Assembly: GCA_000320545.1 (NCBI GenBank) | Contig: ADNK01001682.1 | Location: 22,501 to 59,859 of the forward strand | Source: Bigelowiella natans CCMP2755 | Taxonomy: Eukaryota > Cercozoa > Chlorarachniophyceae | Direction: 5' to 3' | Length of the DNA stretch: 37,359 bases | Part shown: in pieces, positions 32,401-37,359 of the stretch | How positions within the stretch are numbered: position 1 is the first letter of the stretch | Layout: every line of letters begins with the position of its first letter | Notes under the pieces: generated by a model | Seen by the model: the letters and a program-made list of their open reading frames with translations, nothing else | Databases searched by the model: none | What the model was told of the DNA's origin: nothing | Program-made: the position numbers and the translations under genes

Positions 32401-34076
32401 TCCAGTAGCTCCGTTATCTGTCGGATGGTCTTGCCGGGGTTCTTCTTCCGTAGCTCGGTAGGTGTAGGTAGCTTGTTGTCCGCTAGGTCCATAAACTCTA
32501 ACGCATTAACGCTTGACTCAGAGGTCCACTCGTCAAGCCGTATCATGTTCTGGCTGATGGTCCTGCCTGACTTCTTTGGCAACTTAGCAAAGTATATCTT
32601 GTGATTGTAGAATGATATGATCCCCCCTAATTTTTCTAGGGCATCCTGTCCGAGGAGTAGTTCCATGGATAAAGTCATGGCTACTCGGGTCTTGATTTGG
32701 GTCTCCGCGTCGCTGCCAGGTATCTGTAGCTTTAGCATTAGCTCACCGACGGTCTTCATGGAAGAGCTTCCGTCTGCTTGAGCATATTTACGTTCTTTCT
32801 TAGTCACTTGATCCAATAGTCCTAACCTTCTTACTGTGCTTAGGCTTATGAAGGACTTCGGCATGCTGCCACTATCCCAAAGGGCAGGTAGTTTCTTGTA
32901 GTCTCCGTAGCTGTCTTTAACTTTAACCTTGGTCATAGCAACTTTGATAGTCCTGTTAGCGTCTTCGTCATTAATGTTGCATACTCCTAAGTTCTTTATG
33001 TCGTCTAGGGTCATGGGCTTGTCTTGGTCCTGCGTTGCTGGTACTGCTGTCTTCGTCGGCGCCTGCTTAAGGTGATCTAATATTCCGTTTATCTGCTGCT
33101 GTATAGCATTGATACTGTTCTGCTTTTTGTTCTTATATTTATTGTTCTTCCCGTTGTTGCTGCCTTGCCATTTGCTGTTGTTATATCCTTGTCCTCTGCC
33201 TTTCTTTCTCTTTAACTTCTCGTAGTGTTCGTTGAGCTGCCTGATCGTCATCCTGGGTCGTCCTTCTTTCCTGTCTCTGCAGTCTTTAGCGGTGTGTTTC
33301 CCTTTACGTGAGCAGTATCCGCAACGTCGGTTACCTTCCCTGTCCTTGTACCAGTCTCGCTGCGGCTTAATAGCGTTAATGTTTCCTATGCCAGGTACCT
33401 TAGGGCTGGTAAACTTGCGGTCCTGCTCCTGCTCGCGTAGGGATATAGCCTGCACTGCTGCCTCCATCGTGGTGTAGCCTTTCTCCGTAACGTAAGTGGA
33501 TTCCTTTATCTTTAACTTGAACTCTTCAAACCTTGCCTGATCATCACCTCTTTTCCCGTTGTATTTCGTTATCATAACCGGTGCTGTTTTAACAGACATG
33601 AACTGGGTGTTCCGCTGTACCGGCTGCTGCTGCTTGACGGTGCTCTGGGTCGTCCCCCGCGAGGCGCCCAGACCCCCGTCGTTCCTAAACAAAGCTGCCC
33701 ACTCTGGAGGTAAGTCTGCTTCGTAATCCATGATGTCCTGCATGATAGCTGCCCAAACATCATGTGTCTGATACTTGTATTCTATCGATACTTTCAGTTT
33801 GGCGTAGTTGCTCGCCCTGGGTCGCAAGGCTCGTAATGCCATTACGACCTTCTTGCTTTCGGCGGCCACGTCCTCGTCGTCCGCCTCGTAGAAGTTCTCC
33901 AGTGCCTCTGCTGCTGCATCTGCTTTCTTAATCCCGGGTGCTGGTCCCGGCGGTGCCTGTGGAGGTGTTCCTCCTCCTTCCTTAGCGTCCGTATCGCCCT
34001 TCCTTTCCTGTTTCTGCTCGTGCCCTTGCACGGCCTGCGAGCCAAAGTCCTGCTGTTCTTCTAGCTGCTGTGACAT
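29457..34076 (-). CDS. Gag-Pol polyprotein, 1539 residues, single frame
   Basis: ATG is at 34076; the stop lies about 50 bp before the 3' LTR. A Gag-like region (about 1-300) ends with a zinc knuckle 'CGYCSRKGKHTAKDC' near residue 250, spaced C-x2-C-x5-H-x4-C. Aspartic protease: DSG near 400. Reverse transcriptase: 'SSLDKNESYMQTPI' near 700 and YVDD near 772. RNase H: 'LWTDWSK' near 930 and 'MTDHKPL' near 990. Integrase: zinc-binding HVGENH ... CRC near 1120-1146, then catalytic Asp in 'VQIDVY' (about 1183), Asp in 'HVDNE' (about 1255) and Glu in 'KVERLH' (about 1285). A C-terminal tail of about 240 residues follows. It supplies all functions for retrotransposition. Gag and Pol share one frame with no frameshift or stop. 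Oddities: C-x-C instead of C-x2-C in the integrase zinc site, and 27 instead of 35 residues between the last two catalytic acids. Confidence 0.95.
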   Translation of the reverse strand: MSQQLEEQQDFGSQAVQGHEQKQERKGDTDAKEGGGTPPQAPPGPAPGIKKADAAAEALENFYEADDEDVAAESKKVVMALRALRPRASNYAKLKVSIEYKYQTHDVWAAIMQDIMDYEADLPPEWAALFRNDGGLGASRGTTQSTVKQQQPVQRNTQFMSVKTAPVMITKYNGKRGDDQARFEEFKLKIKESTYVTEKGYTTMEAAVQAISLREQEQDRKFTSPKVPGIGNINAIKPQRDWYKDREGNRRCGYCSRKGKHTAKDCRDRKEGRPRMTIRQLNEHYEKLKRKKGRGQGYNNSKWQGSNNGKNNKYKNKKQNSINAIQQQINGILDHLKQAPTKTAVPATQDQDKPMTLDDIKNLGVCNINDEDANRTIKVAMTKVKVKDSYGDYKKLPALWDSGSMPKSFISLSTVRRLGLLDQVTKKERKYAQADGSSSMKTVGELMLKLQIPGSDAETQIKTRVAMTLSMELLLGQDALEKLGGIISFYNHKIYFAKLPKKSGRTISQNMIRLDEWTSESSVNALEFMDLADNKLPTPTELRKKNPGKTIRQITELLDKTPPADDWDIDKGKKYINKILNEKYSDITKPTTKPSSKLTPVKIELKKGYEECIINDPEHRRPEADWEKIEWQINEWAKEGKIEPSNSPWNVRHVLAKKPTYPFFRLAHNFIRHNRVIKRIQTPTPRIDDVIEHVIGYKYYSSLDKNESYMQTPIHKTSRPITAFSSRHRKWHFVVFPYGLSISGDAFSSQNYRAYTHDGMASVLWVFVFVYVDDDIICTNTVVAQIFLLENIFIRFAHFGFTIRLQKCTFLATRIKWCGYYLEQGRITPNPEKVAALQQAPKPKNAKELKSFLQTAAWILRRFSPTYARTAAAFTTAYRKENSVGLSFAKVWAKAGLDAHFDNLIKLCSNTLLNAKLDTTRPATLWTDWSKLGMAAVLTQDQQIIRVWGRACTAAEAKYSPTKGEYKAMTEAQRKLRYYLLSVPSFTLMTDHKPLLGIDRKLEAPNDEYAAMRADTEEFRDKRTVVYAPGDKQLADYFSRLFEKKVPTQVTPMVNAITFEDGDFLPEPEELQHLQEHLDKYKHKHEVLSDRIYVYTNNVRRTYVPRRTRGALLFTAHGPAHVGENHITALLYHYYWPYKLKEIRTYLRGCRCSSLKAAGVATKESSKSRASKKIKARNFLDIVQIDVYKYDGYHYLTFVDVATGKCWVKKIIKVNVAKKNKGLYKQRLTNCYRTWESELQAIPDEVSINKIPKKLHVDNETSLLQLPHPNIDASPVYYAQSNSKVERLHRTLANLSRINSTTPDKIQGLVNDTFTSGGGIKDKEREEGDDNDDDTESEDEKVPYDGRVLKEGQYVRAKVNLRSRNKQDPFWGGVAKVTERKGRKQYYIYDGNRVTLRHISHLKNYDIGEKLLEDVKVNPTVWERAMPCLGPRPKFDVEYGNNKVRVNDDWRMKIVYLGYPGLRNMERVAMKIKDGKYQLLYLAVPDLPFEHWYKVLGDLDAEGWYGHEPKDEGEFWVSDKGDKVREESITWWLVKFRKR

Positions 34077-34094
34077 TGTTAGTCAAATCGTTTC

Positions 34095-34110
34095 CCGTGT
34101 GTGGAAGCCA
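34095..34110 (-). other. Candidate primer-binding site
   Basis: Five nucleotides inside the 5' LTR the minus strand reads TGGCTTCCACACACGG. It starts with TGG, as expected for pairing to a tRNA 3' CCA end. The matching tRNA is not identified. Confidence 0.4.
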
Positions 34111-34115
34111 AAGGT

Positions 34116-34441
34116 TGTTGCGCGTAAGGTGTTCACAGGCCGAGGCGCTACGTGCACAAGTAGGCAGGGGGGGGGAAAGGCACGTTTGCTTCCTTTTGAA
34201 GAGTTGTGTTTATTTTTATTAAAGATTATATTTTTATTAAATCGTGCACTGCGTAATCATTCGCGAAGCTTTCGCGAATGCCGCCGCACGTGGGGCAGCA
34301 CACTTCCGGTGTGCTGCCATGAGTCCCGCCGGAACCCACGTGCCTATGCTGTATTAATATCTACGTTATCTATATTCTATATCCGCGACAACCCCTTTGT
34401 TGTCGCACGTGACTTGTGCCCGCGTAGTGGTACGCGCTACA
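34116..34441 (-). repeat. 5' LTR (right copy on plus strand)
   Basis: 326 bp; by eye it matches the left copy base for base, including a G9 run. It carries the promoter side of the element, since gag-pol is transcribed leftwards. Confidence 0.95.
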
Positions 34442-34445
34442 ACGT
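34442..34445. other. Target-site duplication (right), ACGT
   Basis: Matches the ACGT before the left LTR. Confidence 0.8.
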
Positions 34446-34877
34446 GCCCTTTTCCGTCCTGCTTGGGCCGCTTGGCTTCCCTGCTGCCTGAGAAAAGTCG
34501 CTTCTCCTTTCAAACTCTTTCGGCCACTTGTGTCCTTTGCGGCTGTGCGCACAACAGCCAGTCAGGTCACAAAGTCATTGTTCATTGTGAATCGTGACAA
34601 GTGTCCACAACGGATGGGAAGAGTTTGAAGTGAAAACAACGCGTGCGCAAGGCCAGGAGGACTGTCCCGCAAGGTTCCAGGAGTTCAAGATTCATGTTCA
34701 TTCGACACACCAACAAGGTCCACGGACATCTGATGAGCTGCAAGCGCCTCAAGCGGTCGGTCACGCTGACTCGTCCATGCACGCCCTCAAAAAAAACTGA
34801 TGAGGGTTGAGATTTTGAACACTGACTGGTGAACACGGGGTTGAGTCAACGGTCACCGCTTTTTTGTTGTTCAACAA
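34446..34877. other. TA-dinucleotide-depleted DNA, right part
   Basis: About 430 bp with no TA dinucleotide at all until ATTAAAA near 34878. This is the continuation of the 28132-29079 block, split by the retrotransposon. Open frames here have no domains. Confidence 0.75.
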
Positions 34878-35197
34878 AATTAAAAAAAAACATAGCGTTC
34901 ATCTTCTGCGACAATCCTTTCCGCAGCCAGAGATGGCCGTCATGTAGCGAAAATATCCCAGCTGGGAAGACGCAACTCTGGAAAACGATTCCGGACTACC
35001 ATGCGCGACTTGACAATACGTTGTCGCAAGCAAGTAACGGTCTAATCCAGGAGAATTACGAGAAATTAGGTACCCCATCTTCCTTCCTCCCAACCCTAAC
35101 CGTACCCACTTCCTCTGGATTTTCCAATTCCCCGCGGCCTCCTCCTCTTGCATCCAAAGCTTCCTCGCGCACTTTCACACCCTCTGCTAGCTACAAG
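34878..35197. promoter_or_regulatory. 5' flank of the NAD-glutamate dehydrogenase gene
   Basis: Normal-composition DNA between the TA-depleted block and the ATG at 35198. The plus frame is open from 34829 and could include untranslated leader. No clear promoter motif. Confidence 0.35.
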
Positions 35198-37089
35198 ATG
35201 CTTCGCCTAGGCCGGGTCTACCGCCGGTGCTGCCGCATGACGACGCCTCTCGCCAAGAGGAAAATCCTCCCAGCCATAGGGTCTTCCCTCCGATTTAACA
35301 CGGACGGAAAGAACGATGACCTCCCAGAGCTCAGGCGGCAAGCTACGTTAGGGTATGAATTTTCGCTTGCGCGCTGACTACATCTTGGCGAAACCTCCAA
35401 GTTTAAATTCTCCCCTCCCTCTAGAACTTAAGTTTTCTTACGAAGGACAGTTTTTACGGCCCCTGATATTTTTTGGAGATGATCATGATCACGTGATGCA
35501 TTTTCGTCTCTGCTCCTAATGTCGCCACCTCTGGTATTCTAGCTGGATGAAAGAGGGAGAAGATGATTTGTTCGAAGATGCCCTGAAGAAGTCCCTCGTA
35601 CACGACCTCGTGGATGATAACCGAGGATCTGCTAACCAGGTATGGAGGGGGGAGGGGAGAGTGATAGCGGCAAAAGATATGAATATACCATAACCTAACA
35701 TTTCACTGATTGCGCCGATATTTTTTAATATTAATCCTTCAGTTTGCTGGCATGAACACAAATCTCTGCTATTGTACGCGCCCTCTCATCTTAAAAGAGT
35801 GAATATACCTATAGGTTGTGCCGTGGTTCTTGACCAACATGCCCCGCGACTATTTCAGTCAGCTCTCGAAAAAGATCTGGTGCGCCGCTGGACTTACTTT
35901 TGCGAATCCCCTTCCCGCTCTCTATTTCCCCTCTCCATTCGACTCTTACTAAGCTGTTTTCTGTCAGCGAAAACGAATGTACAGAGTGTGTGTCACGTTT
36001 TATCTGGAATGCTTTTTTGTGTGTTTGTATGTTCATGCGTTTGTTTGTTTATGTGTTGGGTGGGAATTTCATGTAACGTATTGCCTTTTTGCTGCTGATG
36101 TCTAGGTACGGCCATCTACGTGCATTAAACGCTCTTTTCGAGATGAAGGAGACGCCTGACTTGGCGCTCACAAGCCCTTGTAACAACTGGTAACGTGATG
36201 GATGGCAAATAGCTCCTACTTTCTTTCTCTTACTACCCGTTTACGCACACCCGCGTTTGAAATCAAGGCTTTAGTGAGAATATTCATTCTTACCATGCGA
36301 GAAAGAAACATTGATCTATTGAGTTGTGTTGGACGTATAAATAGCCGTCGGAAGTAGAATATTTTGCTTCTAATTTCTCATTCCCTCGTCTCCCATCAAA
36401 CGCAGGGTCACCTTCATCAAGAGCCACAACTATGTAGGTAATGCTGCGGAGATCTCAAAAAGAATGCGCGCTCACGCGCAATGCCGCAAAATCCTAAAAT
36501 TATATAGTTTTTATATGAAACTGCATTTCAAGCACGTAGTTCTGTATTTCCCCTTTGTTTTTCGCTGTTCGGATCCGGTATCTTCGCCAGATGTTGGCCG
36601 CCATTTTTATGCTTTTTCTCTCATGTGATGGTTCTCTCCTTCTGCTACTATTAACTGCAGGTCTGATGGAGGAGATGCTGAAGGAACTACCTACTGACCA
36701 AACGCCAACGCTCGTACGCATGTTTACTTCCAAAGACTGCATATTGGCCATTAACGTTTTCGGGTAGTAGCAGTGACAGTCGTTGTAGTAGTAGTAGTAG
36801 TCGAAGCAATAACAGCAGCAGCATAAGTGATGGTAGCAGCAATAATAGTAACGGATTATCCTTCACGGCGCTATTACCTATAGTCCCCCGCTCTACTAGT
36901 TGCCTTGATTCACATATACAAGGAAAAGAATCGTGCAGACAACATGCGCCCGCGCTCCCACGTTCTCTAGTCTCCGAGCGAATGTCACGTGCGCGTGGTA
37001 AGTTGATGAGCTGAACCTAATCATTGACAGGTACGGAAAGCAGACCCTTGCCCAAGACGACGAATTCGAGTCGAGGTGGTGGAAGAAAC
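35198..37089 (+). CDS. NAD-dependent glutamate dehydrogenase, N-terminal exons (runs off window)
   Basis: Phase-consistent exons: 35198-35352, 35543-35639, 35815-35879, 36106-36189, 36406-36437, 36661-36763, 37031-37089(?). The N-terminus 'MLRLGRVYRRCCRMTTPLAK' is Arg-rich and almost without acids, typical of a mitochondrial presequence. Downstream segments 'VVPWFLTNMPRDYFSQL', 'YGHLRALNALFEMKE', 'WVTFIKSHNYVGLM' and 'TLVRMFTSKDCILAINVF' resemble the N-terminal regulatory region of the large (about 115 kDa) NAD-GDHs, which deaminate glutamate to 2-oxoglutarate. The catalytic Rossmann part lies beyond the window. The family call rests on the WF..(M)P..YF ... H(L)RAL pattern and exon order, not on catalytic residues. 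The last donor (GTCCCT) is weak. A possible exon at 35743 was rejected because it breaks phase. Confidence 0.65.
36777..36803. repeat. TAG microsatellite
   Basis: TAG triplets at the start of the intron after exon 36661-36763, followed by AGC/AAT triplets. Confidence 0.75.
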
Positions 37090-37359
37090 GTCCCTTTTTG
37101 TAGAGAGTTGTTATCCTCCGTGAAAGCTGCATTTATCTGTTGTGCCAAGTGTATCTATTTGAGCTTCAACCGCCATCTAGAAAACGCCTTCTGCAACGTT
37201 ATTAGGAGCCAAAAACCTTGTTTCAAAGCTATGGCTCATACTACTTTCACACGATAAAAACCAACCAAACATTCTCCGATGTTATATCCCCCCTCCCCCC
37301 CCTCGCACACACACACTACTACTACTAACTACTAACTACTACTACGTACTACTACGTAC
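37090..37359. other. Probable intron of the NAD-GDH gene ending in an ACT microsatellite
   Basis: An in-frame stop occurs at 37102 if the preceding exon is read through, so this is more likely intron. CA repeats near 37305 and ACT/ACTA triplets run to the window edge. Confidence 0.5.

Larger units (their letters stand above)
29080..34441 (-). mobile_element. Complete Ty3/gypsy-type LTR retrotransposon, 5,362 bp
   Basis: Two 326-bp LTRs with TG...CA ends flank one gag-pol frame read on the minus strand, with a polypurine tract abutting the 3' LTR and a 4-bp ACGT target duplication. Domain order is gag, protease, reverse transcriptase, RNase H, integrase, which places it with the Ty3/gypsy group rather than Ty1/copia. 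The LTRs look identical when compared by eye and the frame is unbroken, so insertion is recent and the copy may be mobile. It sits in TA-depleted intergenic DNA, disrupting no recognised gene. Confidence 0.95.

Noticed and set aside
35743-35773. Possible GDH exon beginning FAGMNTNLCY
   Set aside because: Ends in phase 1 and would put the next exon out of frame; exon 35543-35639 joins 35815-35879 directly in phase.

Overview
This is nuclear DNA from an intron-rich unicellular eukaryote. The signs are GT-AG introns, dense microsatellites, a Ty3/gypsy-type LTR retrotransposon, and eukaryote-only genes (TSR3, SET-MYND, fimbrin). The gene mix, including a fungal/stramenopile-style NAD-glutamate dehydrogenase, would suit a stramenopile or a similar alga or protist, but nothing in the window fixes the lineage. 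Gene models were built by eye, by joining open segments at GT-AG sites and accepting a junction only when the reading phase carried through.

Layout. 1-1.6 kb: no supported gene. 1.6-8.16 kb, plus: an RNA-binding protein of about a dozen exons with a clear split RRM, a probable second RRM and a late eIF4E-binding-like motif; most of its introns carry a microsatellite. 8.9-9.7 kb, minus: a small multi-pass membrane protein. 10.66-11.29 kb, plus: a double-cupin protein. 11.3-13.2 kb: non-coding, with a tandem duplication of about 370 bp built on 24-bp repeats, a tRNA-like cloverleaf and palindrome-rich DNA. 13.27-16.1 kb, minus: TSR3 (18S rRNA modification enzyme) with an acidic/Ser-rich tail and a C-terminal SAP domain. 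16.55-18.47 kb, plus: an intronless SET-MYND (SMYD-like) protein divergent from TSR3. 18.5-19.4 kb: palindromic-word DNA. 19.39-27.86 kb, minus: an AT-rich gene of very many small exons encoding EF-hands, a long coiled coil and fimbrin-type calponin-homology domains.

28.13-34.88 kb: a stretch almost devoid of TA dinucleotides, split by a 5,362-bp LTR retrotransposon on the minus strand. That element has LTRs that look identical, a 4-bp target duplication and one intact 1539-codon gag-pol frame. 35.2 kb to the end, plus: the 5' exons of a mitochondrial-type NAD-dependent glutamate dehydrogenase that runs off the window.

The genes do not form a pathway; they are housekeeping or cytoskeletal neighbours. 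The most unusual items are the EF-hand/coiled-coil/fimbrin architecture, the TSR3-SAP fusion, the TA desert, and the retroelement integrase with a shortened D-x27-E spacing.
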